Of a stretch of 64,000 nucleotides of DNA, positions 33,644 to 41,348 are shown piece by piece. Each line of letters starts with the position of its first letter. Within the stretch, counting starts at the first letter, position 1. The stretch is from CBDFKU01 sp965248975 (GTDB taxonomy: Bacteria > Chloroflexota > Dehalococcoidia > Lucifugimonadales > JAGWBF01). The notes under the pieces are model-generated. The model was not told the origin of the DNA and did no database searches. It saw only the letters and a program-made list of their open reading frames with translations. Location of the stretch: contig CBDFKU010000019.1 of NCBI GenBank assembly GCA_965248975.1, positions 248,001-312,000 on the forward strand. Direction: 5' to 3'. A program made the position numbers and the translations under genes.

Positions 33644-34907
33644 CCAAACCGATGCCTGCCATTGCTTCCTCGAAGGAGCCCAGGGTGGGAATTACGGTCA
33701 GGGGTTTGACCACGTCTTCCACGGCCTCCTGGGTCTTGAGGCCGTTTCCCGTGATGTAAGCCACGGTCAGCTCATCCCTCTTGATTGCGCCGCTCTTGGC
33801 CAGGTACTTCAGACCAGACACGACGACACCGCCTGCGGTCTCGGTGAAGATGCCTTCGGTCTCTGCCAGGAGCTTCATCCCATCCACCACGTCGCTTTCA
33901 GGGACAGCGTAAGCCGTGCCACCCGACTGGTGCAGGGTGCGCAGGGCGTAAATCCCGTCGGCCGGGTTGCCGATAGCCAGGGACTTGGCCACGGTATTGG
34001 GCCTGACTGGTCTCACGACGTCGTCCTCGCTCCAGAAGGTCTGGACGATGGGGGAGCAGCCTTCGGCCTGGGTGAGGTGCATCTTCGTATGAACCGGTCC
34101 ATCTACGAGCCCGAGGGAAGTCAGCTCGTTGAAACCCTTCCATATCTTTGTGTAGAGGGAGCCCGATGCGGAAGGCACCACGGTGTGCTGGGGAAGTTTC
34201 CAACCGAGCTGCTCCGCGACCTCGTAAGCCAGTGTCTTGCTGCCCTCGGCGTAGTAGGGACGCATGTTTATGTTGACGAAGGCCCAGGCGTAGTTGTCCC
34301 CCACCTCGCTGCACAGCCTGTTCACCTCATCGTAGCTGCCCTTGACTGCCACAACCAGAGGAGCGTAGATGGCCGCCCCTACAACCTTGCCGTGCTCCAG
34401 GTCCGAGGGTATAAACACCACGGCCCGCATCCCCGCCCTGGCGGCGTGGGCCGCCACTGAGCAGGCCAGGTTGCCCGTTGACGCGCAGGCCAGGGTGTCG
34501 AAGCCGAACTCCAGCGCCTTCGTGGCCGCCACCGAAACTACCCGGTCTTTGAATGAGAAGGAGGGGTTTACGCTGTCGTTCTTGAAGTAGAGGTTATCCA
34601 GTCCCAGCAGCTTGCCCAGGTTCTTGGACTTGATCAGGGGGGTGAACCCCGTGTTGATGTCCACGGCATCCTTACCGTCTACGGGCAATAGGTCCTGGTA
34701 ACGCCACATGCTGAGGGGCCCGTTGGCTATGCGGTCCCGGGAGATCACACGAGCGATTCCGTCGTAATCGTAGGTGGTTTCCAACGGTCCGAAGCAGAAG
34801 TCGCACACGTTCAGCGGCTCGGCGGCATACTCTCTGCCACACTCGCGGCACTTGAGCCCTGTGAGGAAAGCCAATGCGGTAAGCCCCGTTCGGAGAAATG
34901 AGGCCAC
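33633..34907 (-). CDS. thrC: Threonine synthase (PLP-dependent, possible thiol-transfer role)
   Basis: A 424-aa PLP fold-type II enzyme. Near the N-terminus is a zinc-ribbon-like CRECGREYAAEPLNVCDFCF. The PLP lysine sits in NPSFSFKDRVVSVAA, and TGNLACSVAAHAARAG binds the phosphate. Such proteins make threonine from O-phosphohomoserine. Co-location with a NIL protein and a MoaD-like carrier raises the alternative that the enzyme puts sulfur on the same substrate to give homocysteine. GTG 34907 is the longest supported start; TTG about 33 nt further in would give a more typical N-terminus. A promoter lies at 34932-34960. Confidence 0.86.
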   Translation of the reverse strand: MASFLRTGLTALAFLTGLKCRECGREYAAEPLNVCDFCFGPLETTYDYDGIARVISRDRIANGPLSMWRYQDLLPVDGKDAVDINTGFTPLIKSKNLGKLLGLDNLYFKNDSVNPSFSFKDRVVSVAATKALEFGFDTLACASTGNLACSVAAHAARAGMRAVVFIPSDLEHGKVVGAAIYAPLVVAVKGSYDEVNRLCSEVGDNYAWAFVNINMRPYYAEGSKTLAYEVAEQLGWKLPQHTVVPSASGSLYTKIWKGFNELTSLGLVDGPVHTKMHLTQAEGCSPIVQTFWSEDDVVRPVRPNTVAKSLAIGNPADGIYALRTLHQSGGTAYAVPESDVVDGMKLLAETEGIFTETAGGVVVSGLKYLAKSGAIKRDELTVAYITGNGLKTQEAVEDVVKPLTVIPTLGSFEEAMAGIGLDGR

Positions 34908-34931
34908 CTCAGCTATGGGGCCTCTTGAACG

Positions 34932-34960
34932 ATGTTATCAAAGGCCCTATAGCTTGTCAA
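34932..34960 (-). promoter_or_regulatory. Promoter of thrC-NIL-moaD cluster
   Basis: Minus strand: perfect TTGACA (34960-34955), 17-nt spacer, TAACAT (34937-34932), about 20 nt ahead of the thrC start. Confidence 0.65.
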
Positions 34961-35061
34961 ACGAAGCTATGTGCCATGAAGGCGACGGAGGGGTTGCCGC
35001 TCGGGACCGACGCGCCAGCCCCCGGTCGACGATGTCTCTGGGCTAAGAGAACGTGTTGACC

Positions 35062-35090
35062 TTGAGCCTGCCTCCGGGTTGGGTTAATAT
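35062..35090 (+). promoter_or_regulatory. Promoter giving a leaderless regulator mRNA
   Basis: TTGAGC (35062-35067), 17-nt spacer, TAATAT (35085-35090). The -10 ends 6 nt before ATG 35097, so the transcript would begin at or next to the start codon; no ribosome site precedes the ATG. Confidence 0.6.
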
Positions 35091-35096
35091 GGTCCC

Positions 35097-36539
35097 ATGA
35101 CGGTTCTGGATCTCATTCCCCAAACCGAACGTGAAACCCTCAAGTTCCGTCTGCTAGCCATCCTGGTGGTGGCCTTCGCCTTCCTGCTTCGGCACGATGA
35201 AGTTCCCTATCCCCCGACCCTGGGCCTCATAGGCGGCTACCTGGTCTACAACTACATCCTCAGGAGCGTGCTGATACCCAGGTTCACCAGCTACCCGCTC
35301 CTGGGCATCATGCTGCTGATAGACGTGGGCACCGTTCTGGGCGCCCTGCAGCTAATCGGCCTGGACAGCCCCATCTTCGGCCTGCTCCCCGTTGTGGTCG
35401 TTTACTACTCGTTGTACATGGGATACGCCGGCGGCATCTCGGCGGCGGTGGTTTCCACGCTGAGCTTCACAAGCCTGGTCTTCGCCACCGGCCAGGTCGA
35501 GGAAATGGAGTCGATCCTCGCCCTACAGCCCTTCTTCTACATCCTGGGGTTGCTGGTGGGCTACATCACCCAGCAGAGGTTCCGCGAGTCCCAGGAGCGA
35601 CGTTCGTTGCAACAGCTCATCAGCGCCGAGGCCAATGCCAAGACGCTCCTGGACCTGGCCCAGGCTCTGAACCGCGTCATGGACTCGGATGCAGTCTACA
35701 CCGACGTGTCCAAGCTGGGGGCCCTGGTCGCCCGGGTGCCCTACTGCGCCATCTTTGCCCACGACCCCGAGAGGAGCGTGCTGGTCTACCAGGGCTCCAA
35801 CCGCTCCGAGGGACCCCCGGTTGGAAGCAACGGGCTGGAGTTCTCGGTGCCGTTGGATCGTGAGTCGCTCCTGTCCTCGGCGTGGACCGGAGGGAAGGCA
35901 GAATACCGAGATGTCCGGGATGTGTCCGGCGACGGGATGGCCAAGTGGCTCGAGGACCTGGAAGCCGTCAAGGTCGTCGCCTGTCCGCTGGAGAGTCAAG
36001 GAGAGAAGGTGGGGGTCATATGCTTCGTCGCCACCGAGGGAGCCTTCAGCTTCGACGACGGCACGATGCAGGCGGTGGAGACCTTCTCGGACATCGCAGG
36101 GCGCATGGTAGCCACTACAAGGCTGTACGACAGGGCTGAGAGGCGCAGCCGGACCCTGGCGTCGGACCTTCAGCAGAGTGTGGAGATGTCCGGGCGGATT
36201 AAGGACCTGTCCCAACGCAGAAGCATGCGCTTCGGACCGCTGGTGATCGAGCCGGGTCGGGAGCTGGTCCGCTGGCAGGATACCAATCTCCGTTTGACCA
36301 AGACTGAGTTCGACCTGCTATATGTGCTGGCCTCCAACTCCGGCAACGTGATGAACCAGGAAACCCTGACCCGCGAGGTATGGGGGCTGGATTACGTGCC
36401 CCAGGGCAAGGTGGTGGACGTGACGGTACACCGTCTGCGTCGCAAGCTGGCCGGCCTTCCCGAAGGTGGGAAGCTCATCCGCACGGTGCGGGGACAGGGA
36501 TACACCTTCGAGCCGCCGGAGAGATTCGCCAGAGCCTAG
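35097..36539 (+). CDS. Membrane-bound GAF sensor with winged-helix DNA-binding domain
   Basis: A 480-aa one-chain regulator. Residues ~18-165 hold about five hydrophobic segments (LLAILVVAFAFLL, LLGIMLLIDVGTVLGALQLI, FYILGLLVGYI). A short helix leads to a GAF domain at ~180-345 (VARVPYCAIFAHDP, VVACPLESQGEKVGVICFVA). Residues ~385-475 are an OmpR/PhoB-type winged helix (LRLTKTEFDLLYVLASNSGN, VVDVTVHRLRRKLAG, IRTVRGQGYTFEPPE). There is no receiver or kinase domain, so DNA binding seems to be controlled directly by the membrane/GAF input. It is apparently leaderless. Target genes are unknown; the thrC cluster is divergent and the pilin operon is convergent. Confidence 0.86.
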   Translation: MTVLDLIPQTERETLKFRLLAILVVAFAFLLRHDEVPYPPTLGLIGGYLVYNYILRSVLIPRFTSYPLLGIMLLIDVGTVLGALQLIGLDSPIFGLLPVVVVYYSLYMGYAGGISAAVVSTLSFTSLVFATGQVEEMESILALQPFFYILGLLVGYITQQRFRESQERRSLQQLISAEANAKTLLDLAQALNRVMDSDAVYTDVSKLGALVARVPYCAIFAHDPERSVLVYQGSNRSEGPPVGSNGLEFSVPLDRESLLSSAWTGGKAEYRDVRDVSGDGMAKWLEDLEAVKVVACPLESQGEKVGVICFVATEGAFSFDDGTMQAVETFSDIAGRMVATTRLYDRAERRSRTLASDLQQSVEMSGRIKDLSQRRSMRFGPLVIEPGRELVRWQDTNLRLTKTEFDLLYVLASNSGNVMNQETLTREVWGLDYVPQGKVVDVTVHRLRRKLAGLPEGGKLIRTVRGQGYTFEPPERFARA

Positions 36540-36600
36540 CGCAGACCGGCGTCCCGGCCGGAGGCGTCCAAGGCAGCGGATCGCTGGCACGTTAGCCGGA

Positions 36601-39600
36601 CTATGGAATCGCCGTCAACCCCGTGGAGTTCCCGTTGGAGTTGGCGAGGCTGAAGTCAGTTCCCAGGAAGGTCCCGCTGCTGCTATACTTGTAAACCACG
36701 TCGTCCTTCCTGTCAGCGACCCAGATGTTCCCGCCGTTCGCTGTGATCCCTTCGGCGTCCTTGTTCCCGCTGGTCAGATCGAAACCCCCGGTACTGTTCC
36801 CCGACATATCGTAGGCGTAGACCTCGTCGTCCTTCACGTCCAGCACCCAGATGGTCGTCCCGTCGGTAGTTATACCTGTGGAATCGTCGTTGCTGCTGTG
36901 CAGGTCAAAGCTACTGAGGAAGTTCCCCGAGAGATCGTACTTGTAAACCTCTTCGTCGCTCTTATCGGTCACCCATAGGCTGGTCCCGTCGGTGGCGATA
37001 CCCCGCGGGGAGCTATTGGCGTTGGTCAGGTCGAAGCTGCCCTGGCTGTTCCCCGAAAAGTCGTACTTGAAGACCTCGTCCTCGTCCCCGTCCGCTATCC
37101 AGATGCTGCTACCGTTGGTCGTGATGCCGTCCGAGTCTTCGATGTCTCCGCCCAGATTAAGCACTCCGTCTTCCGCCCCAGTTGACGTGTACTTGTACAC
37201 CTTTTGGTCGGTCTTGTCGACAGACAGGAAGCCCGATGGCCCAGACGGCGTCGGTGTCGGCGTAGGTGTGGAGGTAGGAGTTGGAGTCGGCGTTGCCGTC
37301 GGTCCAGGCGTCGGCGTGGGTGTCAACGTCGGCGTAGGTGTTGGCGTCGCCGTGGGGGTCGGGGTAGGGGTCGGCGTTGGTGTAGGCGTAGCCGTGGGTA
37401 ACGGCGTAGGCGTAGGTGTCGATGTAGGCGTAGGCGTGGGTGTTGGTGTCACCGTAGGCGTAGGTGTCGGCTCCGGTATCGGACTGGCAGGTATCGCCGC
37501 CAGCCCCGTCGAGTTCCCATTGGAGCTCGACAGACTGAAGGCCACCCCCAGGAATGCCCCGCTGCTGCTGTACCGGTACACCACGTCGTCGCTCTTGTCA
37601 GCTACCCAGATGTTCCCAGCTTTCGCCGTTATACCCTCCGCATCCTTGTTCGCTCCCGTCAGGTTGAAGTTCCCCGTGCTGCTCCCTGACATGCTGTACG
37701 AGTATACCCGGTCGTCCTTCACGTCCAGCACCCAGATGGTGCTCCCGTCCGTCGCTATGCCCGTCGCATCGTCGTTGCTCCCCGCCAGGTCGAAGCTCCC
37801 AGTGAAGTTCCCCGCCAGCTCGTAGACATACACTTCATCGTCGCTCTTGTCCACCACCCACAGCGTAGTCCCGTCCGTGGTGATACCCCGAGCGCTGCTG
37901 TTGTCATTGGTCAGGTCAAAGCTGCTCACAACGTTCCCCGACAGGTCGTACTTGAATACCTTGTCTTCGTCACTATCCACTATCCAGATGCTGCTCCCGT
38001 TGGTCGTGATACCGTCCGACTCGTCGATGCTCCCACCCAGGTTGATCACTCCGTCCGCCACCCCCACCGAAGTGTACTTGTACACTTTCTTGTCCGTCAG
38101 GTCCACCGACATGAACCCCGTCGGTCCTCCCGGTATCGGCGTCGGCGTAGGCACCGGCGGCGTCGTCCCATTCGGCCCCGCATTGTAGTTCTGCGATACC
38201 TCCCCTGACGCCAGCGCCCTCTGGTAGATCGCCACCAGCTGGATCTCCCCCAGCCACGTCCGGTTCTCCGTCAGCTCGTTCCCCAACGCAAACTTGAAGC
38301 TGCTGTCCCAGTTGGTGAAGCTCGACGGCGCGTTCCCCGACCCCACCTCCACGTTGTTGATGTATATCTTCGTGTTCCCCGACGGGTGCTCCCTCGTGTA
38401 CACCACGTGGGTCAGCCCCGTCGTCAGGCTCCCTCCTGGCGACGACAGCGATGGTATCCCGTTGCTGCTCGTCGACGTCGTCCTCAACCTCACGTCGTAG
38501 GCGTTGCTCTCCTGCCCCAGCGTGAAGTTCCGGATAGAGGTGTTCGCCGACAGCGTCACGATCCGCGCCGGCCCGCTCTGGCTGATGTTGGCAGGCTTCA
38601 GCCACGCCTCTATAGTGATCTCGTTGGTCTGCTTCAGCTTGTCGATGATCTTCGTCGCCGCCCCTGCCGACTTGATCACCGTAGATTGGTCGATCGATAG
38701 CCCACCCGTCACCCGGCTCGTCTTGCTCACGTCGTCTATCGTCAGGTTCACCGCCGGCGCCACTCCGGACACGTCGTTCACGGCAGACCCGCTCCCCTCC
38801 TCGATGTCGTACAGCGCCACCAGCCCATTGGACACCCTCACCCCTGCCGGCCATGGCGTCGGGGTCGGCTCCAGTGTGGGAGTTGGCGTCGCCGTCGGCT
38901 CCGGTATGGGAGTTGGTGGTATGCTGGTCAATCCCGTGGAGTTCCCGTTGGAGCTCGACAGACTGAAGGCCACCCCCAGGAATGCCCCGCTGCTGCTGTA
39001 CCGGTACACCACGTCGTCGCTCTTGTCAGCTACCCAGATGTTCCCAGCTTTCGCCGTTATACCCTCCGCATCCTTGTTCGCTCCCGTCAGGTTGAAGTTC
39101 CCCGTGCTGCTCCCTGACATGCTGTACGAGTATACCCGGTCGTCCTTCACGTCCAGCACCCAGATGGTGCTCCCGTCCGTCGCTATGCCCGTCGCATCGT
39201 CGTTGCTCCCCGCCAGGTCGAAGCTCCCAGTGAAGTTCCCCGCCAGCTCGTAGACATACGCTTCATCGTCGCTCTTGTCCACCACCCACAGCGTAGTCCC
39301 GTCCGTGGTGATACCCCGAGCGCTGCTGTTGTCATTGGTCAGGTCAAAGCTGCTCACAACGTTCCCCGACAGGTCGTACTTGAATACCTTGTCTTCGTCA
39401 CTATCCACTATCCAGATGCTGCTACCGTTGGTCGTGATACCGTCCGACTCGTCGATGCTCCCACCCAGGTTGATCACTCCGTCCGCCACCCCCACCGAAG
39501 TGTACTTGTACACTTTCTTGTCCGTCAGGTCCACCGACATGAACCCCGTCGGTCCTCCCGGTATCGGCGTCGGCGTAGGCACCGTGGTCGGTGTCGGCGT

Positions 39601-41340
39601 AGGTGGTACCGGGGTCGGTGTCGGCGTTGCCGTAGGTGTCGGGGTCGGCGTGGGTGTTGGCGTAGGCGTAGGCGTCGCCGTCGGTGTGGGCGTTGGCGTG
39701 GCTGTAGGCGCCGGAGTAGGGGTCGGGGTCGGCGTGGGTGTCGCCGTGGGCAGCGGCGTCGGGGTCGGGGTAAACGTCGGCGTAGGTATCGGGGTAAACG
39801 TGGCCGTGGGCAACGGCGTTGGTGTGGGCGTTGGAGTCGGTGTCGGTGTCGGATCCAGAGGACCCGGCGGCGCTCCAGGGGTAGGGGTCGCAGTCGGAGG
39901 CGGCTCTCTCTGCCACGACTCGACGACCACCGTCTGTTGCAGAGGCGCGGGAAGTGGCGCGGACCCGTCGAGAGCGAACTTGTAGACCTTATCGTTATCC
40001 TTGCCCACTACCCAGATGGAGGTCCCATCCGTGGTGATTCCGACAGGCTCTTTGGCCGGCTTTACTCTGAAGGAGTCCAGCAAGATCCCCGCCAAGCTGT
40101 ATCGGAAGGCCTTGTCTACATCCTTGTCCACCACCCACAGGCTGGTCCCGTCGGTGGCGATGCCTTCGGCGTGGGTGTTCGCGTCGTCAAGGCTGAAAGA
40201 CTCGTTTTGGTATGTCCCGGCGGTGTTGTACCGGAAGACTCCGTCGACCCTGTCCAGGATCCACAGGCTGGTCCCGTCGGTTGTAATGCCTTCAAAACGT
40301 GAGCCGGGGGTGGTCAGTGGGAAGTTGTCCTGGAAGTCGCCGGTAGAGTTGTATCTGTAAACCAGCTTGTCATCATCATCCAGAACCCAGAGGTCGGTTC
40401 CGTCGGTGGCAATACCCGTAGAGTCTTTGTTAGTCGGCGTCAGGGAGATCGTTCCCTGGAGCGCGCCCATCTCTGTGTATCGGAACACCTGGTCGCTGCT
40501 CTCATCGACCACCCGAAGCTCAAGGGGGGTTGTCGTCGAGTCTACGGTCATGCCGCCTGCCTTGCCATTGTCCGAAAGCACCAGGCCGAAGACGGCGGGC
40601 TGGGGTCCCGGGATCTGCCGCACGTAGGTCCGCAGATCGATCTCCCCCGCTGTGGAGGTTACGAGGTATTCCTTGCCAACGGACTTGACCAGGACCCAGG
40701 TGCGATCCTGTCCCCCCTTTGAGTTGAACTCCTGGGATACTATGGAGACGCCGTCGTCATCGTCATCGTCGTTTTTGAACACGACGGTATAAGTTTCGTC
40801 AGAGCCAAGCCGCACCATGAGCGTGGCCGGAGAATCTTCGTCCTCATCCTCGTCTTCGATTTTCTTTCCATCGGCGTCGAGGACCTCGATTTCAACGTTG
40901 GTGTTGTCCTGGGGTAGAAACGCCCAGTTGACGAAGAGGTTACTGTAGGGCTCGACCCCATTGAGCGCCACAGCCCAGGTCTCACGAGGTCCCAGGGAGG
41001 CCAGTCCTGAAGCGGCTCCGGGGTCGATGTACCTGTAAACCGCCCGGGGTCTCGCGTCCGATTTCAGCTCGAATACGCCGGTGGTCACGGTAAGTTCGTT
41101 CAAGGTGAAGGTGGGCGCGGTGTACCCTGGACCGAGAGCGTCCTTCCCTTCCAGGAGATCCGCCATCACGATCTCCAGGCCGGCGGAGGCGGCCTGGAAT
41201 GCATCGGTGTTCTCCTGGAAGCTACCGCTGCCCCTGCTGTTGGTGATGATGATTCCCAACATCGCCCCGGTGCTGATTGCGCCCACCCCGGTCACGATCA
41301 AGGTGAGCAAGAGGATTTGCCCTGCCTGGCTCTTGAACAT
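36601..41340 (-). CDS. Giant PilX-type prepilin-like protein with beta-propeller repeats and LamG-like domain
   Basis: A 1,579-aa secreted or pilus-associated protein. The N-terminus MFKSQAGQILLLTLIVTGVG is a PilX-like prepilin/membrane anchor without Glu5. Then comes an acidic domain with DEDEDED-type runs, followed by repeats of about 42 aa of the form GITTDGTSLWVVDKxxDKVY-KY-(SG)-GSFDL, as in NHL/SMP-30-like propellers. Three blocks of repeats are separated by long Pro-Thr linkers; residues ~830-1050 form a LamG/concanavalin A-like domain (LYDIEEGSGSAVNDVSG, ITIEAWLKP). Two blocks are almost identical in DNA (see repeats). It follows a PilW-like gene after 8 bp. Likely a surface adhesin or minor pilin (inference). 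Confidence 0.82.
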   Translation of the reverse strand: MFKSQAGQILLLTLIVTGVGAISTGAMLGIIITNSRGSGSFQENTDAFQAASAGLEIVMADLLEGKDALGPGYTAPTFTLNELTVTTGVFELKSDARPRAVYRYIDPGAASGLASLGPRETWAVALNGVEPYSNLFVNWAFLPQDNTNVEIEVLDADGKKIEDEDEDEDSPATLMVRLGSDETYTVVFKNDDDDDDGVSIVSQEFNSKGGQDRTWVLVKSVGKEYLVTSTAGEIDLRTYVRQIPGPQPAVFGLVLSDNGKAGGMTVDSTTTPLELRVVDESSDQVFRYTEMGALQGTISLTPTNKDSTGIATDGTDLWVLDDDDKLVYRYNSTGDFQDNFPLTTPGSRFEGITTDGTSLWILDRVDGVFRYNTAGTYQNESFSLDDANTHAEGIATDGTSLWVVDKDVDKAFRYSLAGILLDSFRVKPAKEPVGITTDGTSIWVVGKDNDKVYKFALDGSAPLPAPLQQTVVVESWQREPPPTATPTPGAPPGPLDPTPTPTPTPTPTPLPTATFTPIPTPTFTPTPTPLPTATPTPTPTPTPAPTATPTPTPTATPTPTPTPTPTPTPTATPTPTPVPPTPTPTTVPTPTPIPGGPTGFMSVDLTDKKVYKYTSVGVADGVINLGGSIDESDGITTNGSSIWIVDSDEDKVFKYDLSGNVVSSFDLTNDNSSARGITTDGTTLWVVDKSDDEAYVYELAGNFTGSFDLAGSNDDATGIATDGSTIWVLDVKDDRVYSYSMSGSSTGNFNLTGANKDAEGITAKAGNIWVADKSDDVVYRYSSSGAFLGVAFSLSSSNGNSTGLTSIPPTPIPEPTATPTPTLEPTPTPWPAGVRVSNGLVALYDIEEGSGSAVNDVSGVAPAVNLTIDDVSKTSRVTGGLSIDQSTVIKSAGAATKIIDKLKQTNEITIEAWLKPANISQSGPARIVTLSANTSIRNFTLGQESNAYDVRLRTTSTSSNGIPSLSSPGGSLTTGLTHVVYTREHPSGNTKIYINNVEVGSGNAPSSFTNWDSSFKFALGNELTENRTWLGEIQLVAIYQRALASGEVSQNYNAGPNGTTPPVPTPTPIPGGPTGFMSVDLTDKKVYKYTSVGVADGVINLGGSIDESDGITTNGSSIWIVDSDEDKVFKYDLSGNVVSSFDLTNDNSSARGITTDGTTLWVVDKSDDEVYVYELAGNFTGSFDLAGSNDDATGIATDGSTIWVLDVKDDRVYSYSMSGSSTGNFNLTGANKDAEGITAKAGNIWVADKSDDVVYRYSSSGAFLGVAFSLSSSNGNSTGLAAIPASPIPEPTPTPTVTPTPTPTPTSTPTPTPLPTATPTPTPTPTPTPTATPTPTPTLTPTPTPGPTATPTPTPTSTPTPTPTPSGPSGFLSVDKTDQKVYKYTSTGAEDGVLNLGGDIEDSDGITTNGSSIWIADGDEDEVFKYDFSGNSQGSFDLTNANSSPRGIATDGTSLWVTDKSDEEVYKYDLSGNFLSSFDLHSSNDDSTGITTDGTTIWVLDVKDDEVYAYDMSGNSTGGFDLTSGNKDAEGITANGGNIWVADRKDDVVYKYSSSGTFLGTDFSLANSNGNSTGLTAIP
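37511..38155. repeat. 645-bp near-identical direct repeat, copy A
   Basis: Nearly identical to 38939-39583 at DNA level, offset 1,428 bp; only a handful of single-base differences were noticed (for example V/A at the VYVYELAG segment). It encodes a five-repeat propeller-like block ending in a Pro-Thr linker. Confidence 0.85.
38939..39583. repeat. 645-bp near-identical direct repeat, copy B
   Basis: Partner of 37511-38155 within the same gene. The LamG-like segment lies between the copies. Adjacent 39584-39870 is a degenerate short tandem repeat encoding Pro-Thr dipeptides; similar tracts are at 37250-37480 and 42005-42075. Confidence 0.85.
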
Positions 41341-41348
41341 CTTTAGCC

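Noticed and set aside
37250..39870. Short tandem GGCGTAGGTGTC-type repeats considered as a CRISPR-like array
   Set aside because: Units are contiguous, degenerate and in frame as Pro-Thr codons; there are no spacers.
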